From assembly GCF_027887165.1 (NCBI RefSeq), contig NC_077227.1, forward strand, positions 537,775,293 to 537,839,292: 64,000 bases of DNA, written 5' to 3'. Position 1 is the first letter of the stretch, and the number at the start of each line of letters is the position of its first letter. This document shows, piece after piece, positions 35,205-46,097 of this stretch. The notes beneath the pieces were generated by a model. It made no database searches. It was not told the DNA's origin and worked only from the letters and a program-made list of their open reading frames with translations. The position numbers and the translations under genes were made by a program. Source of the DNA: Monodelphis domestica. Lineage: Eukaryota > Chordata > Mammalia > Didelphimorphia > Didelphidae.

Positions 35205-35325
35205 ATTATATGTCAGTCAATTAATCTTTATTAAGTGCCCATTATATGAAAGGCCAACCTCTAGGAACTGGCAATAAAAAGATAAATAAAATCTAGGCTC
35301 TAATCTTAAAAAGTTTCTAATTAAT
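35205..35325 (-). mobile_element. L2 LINE 3' end, reverse
   Basis: TTAATCTTTATTAAGTGCCC...TAATCTTAAAAAGTTTCTA. It abuts a second L2 terminus. Confidence 0.65.
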
Positions 35326-36270
35326 TAATAAACATTCATTAAAGATCTACTATATTCCAGGTACCATGCTAAGCAATGGGGATACAAAAAAAGGGCAACT
35401 CCTACCTTCAAAGAGACCACAAATTAGGGAGACCTCAACAACAAAAAACAGACAGACAAGCTATAAAGAAGATAAATAAAAAATAACTAAATGAAAGAAG
35501 ACACTAGAATTATCAGGGTTCAAGAAAAGACTTCATGCAGAAGATGGGATTTTAGCTGGGACTATAAGGAAGCCAAAGAAGCCAGTGGGGGAAGATGAGG
35601 AGGGATTACATTATAGACATGGAGAACAATCAGATAAAATGCCTGGAGCTAATAGATGGAGTGTCGAGTTGGTGACTGAGCAAGGAGACTAGTATTATTG
35701 AATTGAAGAGTACTTGGAGGAGTGTAGGGTATATGAGGGCTGGAAAGTCAGAGGTGGTAGGTGATGAAGGGTTTGGATTCCAAAGGATTTTGCACTTGAT
35801 ACTGAAGGTGTCAGGGAGCCACTGGAATTTATTGAGTAGAGGGATGACATAGTCAGACTGGAAAAAACAAAACAAAACACTTTAGTGGCTAAGTGGAAGA
35901 TGGATTGGAGCTAGAAGACTTGAAGCAAGCAGACCCACCAGCATGCTAGTGCAATAATCAAGGTATAAGGTAATGAGGGTCTGTCCTACAGTGGTGGTAG
36001 CGTAAGAAGGCAGGAGAATTACTAGAGAAATTCTACGAAGAGGTAATCAATAGATCCTGGCAACATACTGGATAAAACAGGGTGAGGGATACTGAGGAAT
36101 TCAGGATGACTTCTAGTTGGTGAACCCGAGGGGTTGGAATGATGGTATTACCCTCTATAGTTACAGGGAAATTAGAAATATCTAATGGGGGGGAGATAGT
36201 GTACATAAATAATAATGAATTAAAGAAAAGTGATATCATTCAAATAAGTTCAGGCAATTCACTAATCTTA
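35326..36270 (-). mobile_element. L2 LINE 3' end through RT C-terminus, reverse
   Basis: TAAACATTCATTAAAGATCT is the terminus. Upstream blocks include GGGATTTTAGCTGGGACTAT, GAGCCACTGGAATTTATTGA and, on the minus strand near 35960, LDYCTS, which matches the L2 LDYCNSLL motif. One of the longest L2 copies here. Confidence 0.8.
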
Positions 36271-36316
36271 AGGGAGTGAGGTTAAGGGCAAAGGAGAGGT
36301 ATAAGAAAGTGCTATG

Positions 36317-36455
36317 GAGACAGCTAGGTAGCTCAGTGGATAGAGACCCAGGCCTAAAGGGGGAGAGATCCTGGGTTCAAATGTGCCCTGACCCCCAAAC
36401 ACTTCTTAGCTACATAACCCTGGGTAAAGCATTTAACTCTAATTGCCTAGTGACA
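36317..36455 (+). mobile_element. Marsupial tRNA-SINE, 5' part
   Basis: CAGCTAGGTAGCTCAGTGGA through CTAATTGCCTAG; the 3' third is absent. Confidence 0.75.
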
Positions 36456-36519
36456 TGGTAAATCTGGGGCGGAGAAAAGGGATATTAATCAAGGTTTCAT
36501 AGCGGTGGTGGTATTTGAA

Positions 36520-36770
36520 CTGAGCCTTGAAAGAAGGCCCATGCCTCCTTTTTCCTGTCCTTTCAGAGAGTGATTTCTACCTCTTCAGAACTACAAGAGC
36601 ATTTTGTACCTTTCTCAAGACACTTTCAAGTCCCATTACATTTATCTTTCCCACTGTAATTTCTATGAAGGCAAAGACTAAGCCATACTCAGTTTTATAT
36701 TTCCCACTAAACCTAGCACAATGTCATATATGGAGTGGATACTGAGTAAAGATATACTGAATGAAAGAAC
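36520..36770 (+). mobile_element. L2 LINE 3' part, diverged
   Basis: GTAATTTCTATGAAGGCAAA, AACCTAGCACAATGTCATAT and GATATACTGAATGAAAG. Confidence 0.5.
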
Positions 36771-37235
36771 AAATAACATTAAGGAAAAAGCTATGTACCC
36801 AATTCAAAACTGTAGCCTCTCAACCTACTTCAGCTGGCTTTTGACCAAAGGACAAACAATCCACCACTAGCCTCATACTTGAAGAGTTTCCAGCTTTGTA
36901 GGACTTTTCACATCTATTGTTCTCTTGGTATTGACTTTGAGAACCAAAGATCACCTCCATCAAAGTGTATTGAAAGATTATTTACACTAATTTTTTTGGA
37001 GTCTAAAATCATGATTTCATCAGTACAGAGAATCTCAGAATGAAACTTCCCTCCAAAGATATAGATCAACATCTCCTCTAAAATTTATAATCTTAGATTT
37101 AGGCAATTGAGAAGATCAGTGACTTGTCACAAAGATAGTATTTGAGTTCAGGTTAGAAAGACTTTGTCTATCATATATGTGAGTGTGTATTATAAGTGTA
37201 TTACACACATATTTGTGTATTAACTGTAAAGTCCC
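36771..37235. other. TAF1B intron, unassigned
   Basis: A diverged reverse MIR core (AGATCAGTGACTTGTCACAA) is at 37112-37131; otherwise nothing. Confidence 0.4.
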
Positions 37236-37438
37236 TTTTTTTTTTCTTAAACCCTTACCTTCCATCTTAGAATCAATACTGTATATTGGTTCCAAGGCAG
37301 AAAAGTGGTAAGGGCTGGCAATGGGGGTAAGCGACTTGCTCAGGGTCACATAGCTAGGAATGTCTGAGGTCAGATTTGAACCCAGGACTTCCCATCTCTA
37401 GGTCTGGTTCTCAATCCATTGAGCCACCCAGCTGCCCC
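37236..37438 (-). mobile_element. Marsupial tRNA-SINE, reverse, full length
   Basis: T-run, CCTTACCTTCCATCTTAGAA...GAGCCACCCAGCTGCCCC. AAGTCCCTT flanks both sides as target duplication (37229 and 37440). Confidence 0.9.
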
Positions 37439-37974
37439 TCAAGTCCCTTCTTAATAAAACAAAGAAATTGCTTGTTTAGTTTTAGAAAACCATACATATA
37501 TCAGAATCCTTTTCCTATACTACTTAAATGAAAATTTCAAATTCTTATAAAAAGAAACTCAAGAGTCATCACCACCATATAGGCACTTGAAGAATGCTAT
37601 AAAGCCTGTACAACAATCAGCTCAATCTGAATTAATTAAAATTTCACATATGCTTTCATACTTGTTGGGGGGACAATTTTGGGCTTACACTACTTCCTCT
37701 ATAGATATCTTCTTTCACTTGGATTCTTTTAATTCTACTTTTCCCAACTCAGTAATGATATCACGAATATTTACCTCCTTGGGAACAATATTTTTCTAAT
37801 GAATAACTATGAAAAGAAACTATGTCACAAAATGCCATGAAATAGAGAAAGGAGAAATATAATGTATAGTTGTACCAAAATTATTTGTATGAAAATATCC
37901 ATCATACTTATGAATAAATTATCCAAAAATTTTTATATAGGCTTTTAGTTCTGATAGGCAATTTCTGTGTAATG
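37439..37974. other. TAF1B intron, unassigned
   Basis: Nothing recognised. Confidence 0.4.
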
Positions 37975-38115
37975 ATAAGGACACCAAAGGTGGAGTCAGG
38001 AAAATCTTGGGTCAAGATCCTTACAACACTGATTAGCTATGTGTCCTTGGAGAAGTTACTTAATTTCTTTAAATTTCAGTCTCCTGATCTGTAAATTTGG
38101 AAAGTGATACTTATA
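37975..38115 (+). repeat. MIR-type SINE
   Basis: GTGTCCTTGGAGAAGTTACT and TCAGTCTCCTGATCTGTAAA. Confidence 0.6.
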
Positions 38116-38329
38116 AGAAAAATCTTTGAAAAATTTCAAGCATTATATGTGAGATGTCATTGACCTTTCAATTAATTGAGCTTTCAATTAATTTCTCAGG
38201 AACTCAGATTTAGTCTATGAATTGCAAAGAAAATGTCAGCCTGCATGGGTAGAGGGAGTTTCCCTCGTCTGGAAGTTCCCACCACCAATTAAATCACAGG
38301 TCTAGTTTCTATCCCCTACTTAGAACATA

Positions 38330-38445
38330 CACATACTTGTCTCATTCATTAGAATGTTTGTTCCTTGAAAAGAAGTATTATTTTAATGTATTTGTCTCCT
38401 CAGTGTCTTGCACAGAGATTTAATAAATGCTTATAGATTGCTTAT
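38330..38445 (+). mobile_element. L2 LINE 3' end
   Basis: TTAGAATGTTTGTTCCTTGA, GTCTTGCACAGAGATTTAAT and AATGCTTATAGATTG. Confidence 0.6.
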
Positions 38446-38479
38446 TATTATTTTTGCTCTAGATGAACTCTTTGTGTCA

Positions 38480-38606
38480 TCAATGCAGATCAGCAACCAA
38501 GAGGTTAAGTCACAGTTGGACGTCTAGTATGTATCAAAGGCAATACTAGAATCTAGGCCTTCCTGCCTCTCAGCCTCGCACTTTATCCACTTTAAGCTGC
38601 AGTCTC
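38480..38606 (-). repeat. MIR-type SINE, reverse
   Basis: AGAGGTTAAGTCACAGTTGG, AGAATCTAGGCCTTCCTGCC and CACTTTATCCACTTTAAGCT. Confidence 0.55.
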
Positions 38607-39384
38607 CTTTCTTTTTTTTACTTCTCCTCATTGTCTCAGTATTCTCATTTTTTTATGAAGTTTGATAAAAAGTTCCTAGGGCAAGTAGCTTTCCTGCTAT
38701 TATTCTTTTATATTTGTTTATATGTTCAAAGGACAATTATACAAGGAGATAAATTAACTGCTTTTTAAAGTTGAAAAAAGGTATTAGAACACAAGCTTAT
38801 CTTCTATAAATTCAATATTGTTTTCACTATATTCATTCTCTCTTGAAGATCTAATGAATTTAAAGTACTTAAATAGTTCTGTGAGCTCATTAACTTGGAT
38901 GTTTTGTCCAGTGATGGAGATAATAACCCATATGTTTCTATTCAAAAGCAGTAAGGAGTTATCTCATGAGACAGTCATTTCCTACTGTAGTGTTCATAAT
39001 CTTTGCAGAAAGGCAGCCATTAAAATAACTTTAGCATATGCATCGACATCCATTGCAAAGGATGACAATGCAGAGAAATTCTACAAGCTGGATAAAACAT
39101 GCCAAATTAAATCAGTATACATTCTAATATTTAAATTTAAAGTATAGAAAAAGCTAGGAGTTCACTGAATCACTTCTTAAACCTCCCCAGGCAATTATTC
39201 AGACTTAGACTTGTCAATCAATATGACTTAGCCCCCAAATATAACATAATTATTACTGTAGATTTGGACATCTCAGAAAAATAGTATGTGGTATCCTCAC
39301 TGACATGGTTGGTTATATTTGCATATGGAACACCAACTACCAAAACATTTGCATAATGCAAATGAGCAAGCATCTTCCCACTCC
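38607..39384. other. TAF1B intron, unassigned
   Basis: A 109-codon plus-strand frame at 38818-39147 has no recognised domain, no splice context and opposes the gene; not called. Confidence 0.4.
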
Positions 39385-40160
39385 ATTCATTAATTCAACA
39401 AACATTTATTAAGTGTTTACTCTATGCTAGGCACTGTGCTAGATGGTGAAGATACAAAAGCAAAAAATGAAACAGTTCCTGCTCTGAAGGAACTTACACT
39501 ACTGGAGGAGGGGAAGAGAAACAACACGTAAACAGAAAAACATAAAGAATATACAAAATAAATATGTAATAGTTTTGCTTGATGACTGTTTGATATGGGA
39601 GGGAGACTAACACCTGGGAGAATTAGGAAAGGCCTCTAATAGAAGGTGACATGAATAGAAGTATGAGTTTTAAGAGGTGGAGGTAAGAAAAAGCACTCCA
39701 GGAATAATGGGAAATTTATGCAGTAATATCACATACAAGAAGATCAATTTGGCTACAAAACAAGAGTAAGTTAAATGACGGAATTAAAAAATGTATAAAA
39801 AAATGTCTGGAGAGAGAGTCTAGAGTCAGGCTCTAAAGAGAACTTTAAATGTCAAAGAAAAGAGTTTGTATTTTATCCTAAGGCAATAGAAAGCTATTGA
39901 AACTTCTTGAGTGGGAAAAAAATGTGATTAGACATGCTTTAGGAATATTTATCTGGCAGGGGTATGAGGATGAACTAGACAGAAAAGAAGCTGTTTGTAA
40001 GAAAAACAATCAGGACATTATTATAATGGTCTGGTCATGAAGGATGAATTAGGATAGTGGCTATGTGTGTGGAGAGAAGGGAGGAGATGATCATCGATTG
40101 GTTATGTGGAGTGAGTGAAAGTACAGGGTTGAGGATAACTCCCAGATTATAAACCTTGAT
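39385..40160 (-). mobile_element. L2 LINE 3' 0.8 kb, reverse
   Basis: CAACAAACATTTATTAAGTG, CACTGTGCTAGATGGTGAAG, then upstream L2 including GCTATTGAAACTTCTTGAG and CAATCAGGACATTATTATAA. Confidence 0.7.
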
Positions 40161-40224
40161 TCCTGGAAGAAAGGGTGGTACTCTTGACAGACTTAGTCAG
40201 TTGTTTGCAGTGATCCCCTATACC

Positions 40225-40525
40225 CATGAGGTCCTTCGTTCCTATCCTTCTCCCTTGCTGAATTCCTATCCATCTTTAACTCAAATGCTACCTCCTTCTG
40301 GAAAGTCTTCTGACTTCTCGAGTTGGAAAAATCACATATCATTTGTTTTGCAAGTTTTTAATGAACTTATTAACATGTATTCTTCTGTCTTATCCCCCTA
40401 GCACATATTAATTTAATAGCCTTGATGACAAGGATCATGTTTAATTTAAATTTCAATCCCTATGTGATAAAACAGTACTTTGCATAGCATGGGTGCTTCT
40501 CAAATATTTATTAAATTGTTAGTGA
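40225..40525 (+). mobile_element. L2 LINE 3' part
   Basis: AACTCAAATGCTACCTCCTT, TGGAAAGTCTTCTGACTTC and GCTTCTCAAATATTTATTAA. It lies head-to-head with the preceding reversed L2. Confidence 0.65.
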
Positions 40526-40602
40526 GTAAATGTCTACCAATACTTATTTCAGAATTTAAGTGGGATCATCATTATTAGCTCCAAATGGAACATGAAATCA
40601 CA

Positions 40603-40804
40603 TTTTTTTTAAAACCCTTACCTTCTGTCATAGAATCAATACTGTGTATTGGTTCTAAGGCAGAAGAGTGGTAAGGGCTAGGCAATGGGGGTCAAGTGAC
40701 TTGCCCAGGGTCACACACCTAGGAAGTGTCTGAGGCCAGATCTGAATCCAGGACCTCCCATCTCTGGGCCTGGCTCTCAATACATTGAGCTGCCCAGCTG
40801 TCCC
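40603..40804 (-). mobile_element. Marsupial tRNA-SINE, reverse, full length
   Basis: T-run, AACCCTTACCTTCTGTCATA...GAGCTGCCCAGCTGTCCCC. Confidence 0.9.
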
Positions 40805-41444
40805 CAAAATTACTTCCTTAATAAGAAGAAACAAAGGTTCTCCACATGGTATGGTTGAATATTTTTGTGGTTTTGCTTATTTAAAAGACAACAATTTTGT
40901 TTCAGAAAATCGGTCATTCCTTCCTATGAGCAATTCCCTCCCCCGCCCCTTAATCTTGTCGAGTGTCATTTTAAGAAAAATGTTCATTACTCTGGAAAAA
41001 AAGAGAAAATCAAATCCATTTTAATATATAGCATTGCTGCATAACGTCTATCTAAAAATATAAGGGACAATATTTGTACAATGTTTTTAAGAAATTATCT
41101 AACACTGACCAATATTTATCTGCATTTTGATTAGTTTATCTGTTTTATTGTAGATTGATTTAACTGGACCTAAACATTCTGTGTTAATTCTGTATCATCT
41201 CTCTTTTAGAATTTCTCCATTTTTATTTTGCATAAGCACAAGGAAATGATTGACTGTATATCCTTGGACTTTAGTCATAAACTCTCAACCTTCCAATCAC
41301 ATCAATCTTGCTATAATTGACTAATATGGCAAATTTTACATAAAGAATTTTATAGTAAAATACTTATGTTAATAAGAGACACTGTTTTGGCAAAAGCCAA
41401 CTTCATTCCTTCTGGCCTTATTCTTCCCTCAAAGTGCCACATAC
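40805..41444. other. TAF1B intron, unassigned
   Basis: No repeat or extra exon recognised; contains the donor (AG|GTATGT) of the 41445-41667 exon at its right edge. Confidence 0.45.
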
Positions 41445-41667
41445 CTCTTACAGAACTTCTGAGTGCTAAGCCAATACTGTGAATTTAAGGTTGTTAATGA
41501 TTTGCCTTTCTTTTGTAGGATTTCTTGAAGACTGTGTCCATGGAAGCAAGTTGTATTCTGCTCTTCTTTTGTCCACTTTAACTGGAAACTTGTTGGGTTT
41601 TTCTTTTCAGAATTTGGTGCTGAATCAACCAATGTACTAAACTGTTTTTGGAGGTTCATTACCATGC
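41445..41667 (-). CDS. TAF1B: TAF1B penultimate coding exon
   Basis: A 223-bp exon with acceptor TTCCAG and donor AAGAG|GTATGT. The first two bases complete an arginine codon. The 73 full codons read MVMNLQKQFSTLVDS, then FQLKWTKEEQ, TCFHGHSLQEIL and NSQYWLSTQKFCK. The last AG joins T of the final exon to give serine. The FHGHSLQ and YWLSTQKFC motifs are the most recognisable TAF1B blocks. The segment lies C-terminal to the cyclin-like folds of this TFIIB-related protein. The exon is fully open. Confidence 0.95.
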
Positions 41668-42104
41668 CTGGAATTAGAAGGAAGGAGACTACATAAGAAA
41701 AAGCAGTGCTTAACTCACAAAAAAATATAAGGTATTTGATATGATGATATCAATTGTTTAAAAACCATCCTAGTTTCTAGTTTCCCTTTGAAGTAATCCC
41801 TTTGGATGGGTAGACACTAATTCCAAAAAATGATGCTCTTCTCAAATATTTTGAGGGATCTTCCTTTAGAATTGCATTTAAAACCTGTGGGACACACACA
41901 AATAGTAACCTTTTTTTAATAATCACATTTTGTTTCTGAAACAAAATGATAACTACTTATTATAACCATTCACTGTATTCACCAAAGCTCAAATGACTTC
42001 AAATTAACTAGGTTCTAAATGTTTTGGTTTTTTTTTTTTTCCCTGCTTCCAAAATTCAAATCTACTTTTGAAGAATGGGGGCAGAGTATCAAACTAGGGA
42101 CAAA
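41668..42104. other. TAF1B intron, unassigned
   Basis: Nothing recognised. Confidence 0.4.
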
Positions 42105-42266
42105 AGGGATTTCAACAGCCCTAGGTTACAGTTCCAGATCAGACACTAATTTACTGAGCAATTTTATACAAATCACTTAATTTCTCTTAGTAATACCTCC
42201 ATTGTAAAATGAGGGAAGAGGGGCTTTTTTCTAAATGTCCTCTGTCTTTAGAATATTATGATTTTG
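42105..42266 (+). repeat. MIR-type SINE fragment
   Basis: TACAAATCACTTAATTTCTC, CCTCCATTGTAAAATGAGGG and AATGTCCTCTGTCTTTAGAA. Confidence 0.6.
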
Positions 42267-42472
42267 GGGGCAGCTGGGTGGCTCAAAGTGGATTGAGAGC
42301 CAGGCCTAGAGACAGGAGGTCCTAGGTTCAAATCTGGCCTCAGTCACTTCCTAGCTGTGTGATCCTGGGCAAGTCACTTGACCCCCATTGCCTAGCCCTT
42401 ACCACTCTTCTGCCTTGGAGCCAATACACAGTATTGACTCCAAGACGGAAGGTAAGGGTTTAAAAAAAAAAA
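42267..42472 (+). mobile_element. Marsupial tRNA-SINE with clear target duplication
   Basis: Full-length, low-divergence copy with intact A and B boxes and an A11 tail. GAATATTATGATTTT (42251-42265) and GAATATTAAGATTTT (42473-42487) form a 15-bp duplication with one mismatch, so this is one of the younger insertions here. Confidence 0.93.
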
Positions 42473-42487
42473 GAATATTAAGATTTT

Positions 42488-42815
42488 ACTGTAAAAATTA
42501 CCATTACTGAAGATATTAAAAAAGAAAGTGTTGATGAATCTGAAGACTATTTCAAAAACTGTTTCAATCATCATTTAATCCTCGATTTTTGCAGATACCT
42601 AAATCTTAGATTTTAATAATAGTCACAATGCTGAATGAAGTGTATTGATGATTAAAATAGTTATTTTGATGGGAATAATACTCATTTGGGTTTATGTATT
42701 ATGACATTTAAAAAATCAGTTAAAACTTTTATACCTTGTATGCTCACAATTTTAAAAAATACATTTTACTTCTATATAAATATAAAATTTGCTTCTATAT
42801 AAAAGAAACTACTCC
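42488..42815. other. TAF1B intron, unassigned
   Basis: AT-rich; nothing recognised. Confidence 0.4.
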
Positions 42816-42819
42816 ATAA

Positions 42820-43290
42820 ATGATGGTTGGTTGTTGTCTTTGAAGAGGACCAAAACGACAGCACTGTGTCAAGATCAGTGTGTCTGACTATGGCTGATCA
42901 GGCCAATATAAGCTCAGAAGATTCTACCACAAGTCAGGTATGAATAGCCAGTAGGAGTACTCCTTAATAGGTTAATCCTTCACCTGGAAGATAGTCATCT
43001 ACTTGAAAGCCAGTGTAGTTTCAGAAAGGGTCAAGGAACATTCGATATGATGTTTGCTGCCCAACAACTCCAAGAGAAAAACCAGGTATAGAACAGAAGT
43101 CTGAACACAATGTTCATTGATCTGACCAAGGCTTTTCAATCAGTCAAGAGGCCTTAGGGAAAATCATGGCAAATTTTATTTGTCCTAGGGAAATTCATCA
43201 TCAGTATTATAAAACAGTTCCATAATGGCATTCTTATACATGTTTTGGATATCTGGATGATGCTCTAGCGCTTTCCCAGCCACCAACCTG
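42820..43290 (+). mobile_element. RTE-like LINE RT fragment
   Basis: One frame at about 42980-43150 reads LESQCSFRKGQGTFDMMFAA, QQLQEK and FIDLTKAF, matching the reverse-transcriptase palm of an RTE-type LINE (ESQCGFRK...DLTKAFDTV). In-frame stops show it is dead. The first 120 bases (TTGTTGTCTTTGAAGAGGAC) look like a separate repeat or the element's own non-coding part. Confidence 0.7.
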
Positions 43291-43299
43291 GCAGAATGG

Positions 43300-43475
43300 C
43301 AATTATAGCAGACTTTGAGCCAAGAGGCTTGGATGAGTCCCATCTCTGATACTTCCTAGCTATGTGACTCTGTGGCAAGTCACTCCAACTTTTGGGCTTT
43401 AGTCTCTTCATAAGGCCAAAGTAAGATGAGCGCTGCCAACTTCACAGGGTTGTTGTAGGAAAACACCTTGTGTAA
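43300..43475 (+). repeat. MIR-type SINE
   Basis: TAGCTATGTGACTCTGTGGC, GTCTCTTCATAAGGCCAAAG and CAGGGTTGTTGTAGGA. Confidence 0.65.
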
Positions 43476-43650
43476 ACTAAATATATATTTTTTTATCATT
43501 GTTATTATCATCATGATCAAAAATATATTATTGCTAACATAATTGCAGTTTTTGTCATATACAAAAACCTGCAGATATGGAAAATTAAAAGATGCAACTG
43601 TGTAACAACATGTTAAAAGTAAAAACAATACTTGAAAAAATTCAACTCAC

Positions 43651-43721
43651 GCCTTCTTTTATAAACTACTGATCTGTCCGCTGATGAATAATATAATGGC
43701 TTTTCACTTTTCCACAGGTAC
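43651..43721 (-). CDS. TAF1B: TAF1B internal coding exon
   Basis: A 71-bp exon with acceptor TTTCTATCTATAG and a strong donor GGC|GTGAGT. The first G completes the lysine codon begun in the upstream exon. It reads YLWKSEKPLYYSSADRSVVY, then KRR, and the last C starts an arginine codon. YLWKSEKPLYYS is a hallmark stretch of TAF1B. Confidence 0.93.
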
Positions 43722-43799
43722 CTATAGATAGAAAAAATTATAAAATGATAGAAAAGAAACATGGCTGATCACATTCTGGTGGACTAATTCTTAGAAGAA

Positions 43800-43920
43800 A
43801 TATCTACTTGTGAGAGCTAGGAAAAGCCATTTAACCTGTCCACCTTTCATTCTGTTTAACAGCAAAAAGGGTTGGATTAGATGTTATCTAAGGTCCCTTC
43901 TAACTTTTAAGAACTAAATC
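43800..43920 (+). repeat. MIR-type SINE fragment
   Basis: GCCATTTAACCTGTCCACCT, GGGTTGGATTAGATGTTATC and AAGGTCCCTTCTAACTTTTA. Confidence 0.65.
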
Positions 43921-44064
43921 AGGAAGCATGGGATAAGTGTTGAGAGAAAGTTCAGATAAAGACTATGTTTTGATAAATATGATGGAAAGACCACTTCCAG
44001 CCAAAGACAGTGAAATGAAAGTTTATCTAGAATAAATGATTTAGTCCTTGAAGGAAGAAATACT

Positions 44065-44335
44065 AGTTTCTTTTAATGCATAGCTTAAGTACCACCTTCT
44101 ATATAAAGTCATTCTTGATCTTCACCATATCCCCAGCTATCAGTGTCTCCTAAAACATAATCTTGTATTTATTTTGCATGTGCTTACATATTTTTATAAA
44201 AGCGTATGTACATATTTTATATAAACTTATGTATGTATTTATTCTTTCCCTTGATATCATGTTTCTGGAAGGCAGAGACTGCTTTTATCTTTGTCTGCCT
44301 AGTACCTAGTAGGTGTTTACTAAGTATTTGTGGCT
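44065..44335 (+). mobile_element. L2 LINE 3' part
   Basis: AAGTACCACCTTCTATATAA, TTCTGGAAGGCAGAGACTGC and CTAGTACCTAGTAGGTGTTT. Confidence 0.65.
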
Positions 44336-44339
44336 GATG

Positions 44340-44780
44340 ATTCAACAGATGGAGTTAAGGGTGGCCCATTTTAGGTATAAGAATATAAAGAGGAAAGGCA
44401 TTGTGACAAAAAAAGGGCAGTGAGGAAAAGGATACGGAAAAGTTTGATTTGATTGAAAATAGTGGAAATTGTGGAAATGAGTAATGAAATAAATCTGAGA
44501 AGACAATTTGAAGTCAAAATGTTTGAGACTTTAAGTGATTGGATTGAGAATCTTTACTTTATTCAGTATGCCCTGGGGAGCCACTAAATGATTTTGAATA
44601 GAGGATGGTGTGATAAGAGCAACAAATTGGGAAAATTAAAAAAAAAAAGCCATGGAAAGGATGAATTGCAAACACAATAAGGAGGAAGGCAATTTATAGA
44701 CAACTGAATGATCTAGGTGAGAAGAGGTAAGTGTCTGAACTAGCAGGAATTAAAAGGAGGGGAAGGACTAATAAATAATA
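44340..44780 (-). mobile_element. L2 LINE fragment, reverse, diverged
   Basis: CCTGGGGAGCCACTAAATGA and AGGATGGTGTGATAAGAG correspond to the reverse of the L2 segment found at 35810-35860. Confidence 0.5.
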
Positions 44781-44784
44781 CTGT

Positions 44785-44902
44785 AAGGTTAATAAACATT
44801 TATTCAGTGCTTACTATGTGCCAAGTACTGTGGTAAGGAAATTAGGATATTGATTAGGATGGCTTCCCTTCCTTAGGTCAATATGGAAGGTTCTTGGAGA
44901 CA

Positions 44903-44933
<31 letters not shown>

Positions 44934-45725
44934 GCTATTTATTTTTGTTTAATAAGATGAAAATAAGGATTAATAATAAGGAACCTTAATGCTAGCCAGG
45001 AACTGTCTCCACCCACCTGCTAAGTCCACCTCACAATGGAGTCTTCTGATCTGGTCACACTAATATCTACTCCGATACTAAAATCCAACATTCTATCTAA
45101 CTATAAACTACCTAAATCCTTATTCAATTAACTTAATTTGATAAAGAAGTTCTCCAATCACATGTAAATTCAGTCAGTCAAGATGGCAGCTGCTAACTGA
45201 TAATCTGGTGGCCCTGGTGTGGCCCAGAGTCTAGACAAACAGCTTCAATCTTTCTCCTCCAAAACTGTTATCCAGCAAAGCAGATCTGTCAGCTTCTTCT
45301 TAAAGATGACTTCTCTCAAACAGGAAAGTAGAAACCCTCTTCAGATGGGATTAAGAGGTCACTCTTCCCTTTCACCAGCCAAGAGTAAAGTCATAGATGC
45401 CTGTCTCTCACAGCAGCCAGAGAAAACAAGCTCACTAACCGAAGCCCAGTCAGTAAGTGACCCAGTGAGAGGACCTAACCAAATGACAGAACTTTTTCCT
45501 GAGTTCTTCCTTCCAAATTCTGGTCTGATACACTTCTCTCTACCTTGCTTGTACCCTCAGAGATCTCTTTATCAAATATCTTATTTTAATCAATATCTTA
45601 ATCAATCTCCTAATTTCCTCACTACAGTACTCACATTAAGTGCTGAGGAAACAAAGAAAGGAAAAGGTAGTTTTTTCCCTTCAAGGAGCTCAAAATGTAA
45701 TAGTATAGGTATAAATCCTACCCAA
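44785..45725 (-). mobile_element. L2 LINE 3' end, reverse, split by an insertion
   Basis: TAATAAACATTTATTCAGTG...GCCAAGTAC ends at 44828 and resumes at 45627 with GTACTCACATTAAGTGCTGA...CAAGGAGCTCAAAATGTAA. The resumption repeats GTAC. Confidence 0.75.
44829..45626 (-). mobile_element. 798-bp TG...CA element with long inverted ends
   Basis: It starts TGTGGTAAGGAAATTAGG and ends CCTAATTTCCTCACTACA. The outer 32 bases of each end are inverted copies with 4 mismatches. GTAC flanks both sides (44825-44828, 45627-45630). It interrupts an L2 terminus and contains a (TA)n run at about 44905-44933. On the minus strand a TTATTAAACAAAAATAAATA signal lies about 120 bases before the end, as in an LTR. 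The 4-bp duplication and TG/CA ends fit a solo LTR fossil, but the 32-bp inverted ends would be unusual for one. A non-autonomous DNA transposon is the alternative. Confidence 0.75.
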
Positions 45726-46097
45726 GAAACCTTGCCATTTCAGAGAAAGATGGTAAAATACATGGCTTCCTCTCTAATGTTCATTTTGCAACAAAAGGTC
45801 AAATGGTTCTTTTTGGAAATATTGCTTTAGAATCCATAAACTGGTACCAGTTCCTATTCATGTGGAATAAAAATAATATAGCATCCCCAAAGTCTTAGTT
45901 CAGTTTAAAGTTATTAAAGCTTAGGCTTCTGAGATATTCTGTATATATTTTCTTCAATTTGCTATCTATCTTTCTGTAGTACTTCCATATACTGAAACAA
46001 AATGAAGACAATTTATCAGTTCAAAATTTTTTCCCTCAATTATTCTTGATAACACATAGCTAAAAAGATCAGATTATGGCCAAAGGATTGATAATCT
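45726..46097. other. TAF1B intron, unassigned
   Basis: Nothing recognised. Confidence 0.4.

Noticed and set aside
38818-39147. 109-codon plus-strand frame in the last TAF1B intron
   Set aside because: No family resemblance, no promoter or splice evidence, low-complexity AT-rich codons.
45219-45830. 203-codon plus-strand open frame, the longest in the window
   Set aside because: It starts inside the 798-bp mobile element and runs past its end (45626) into L2 sequence, opposes TAF1B, and shows no domain. Chance frame.
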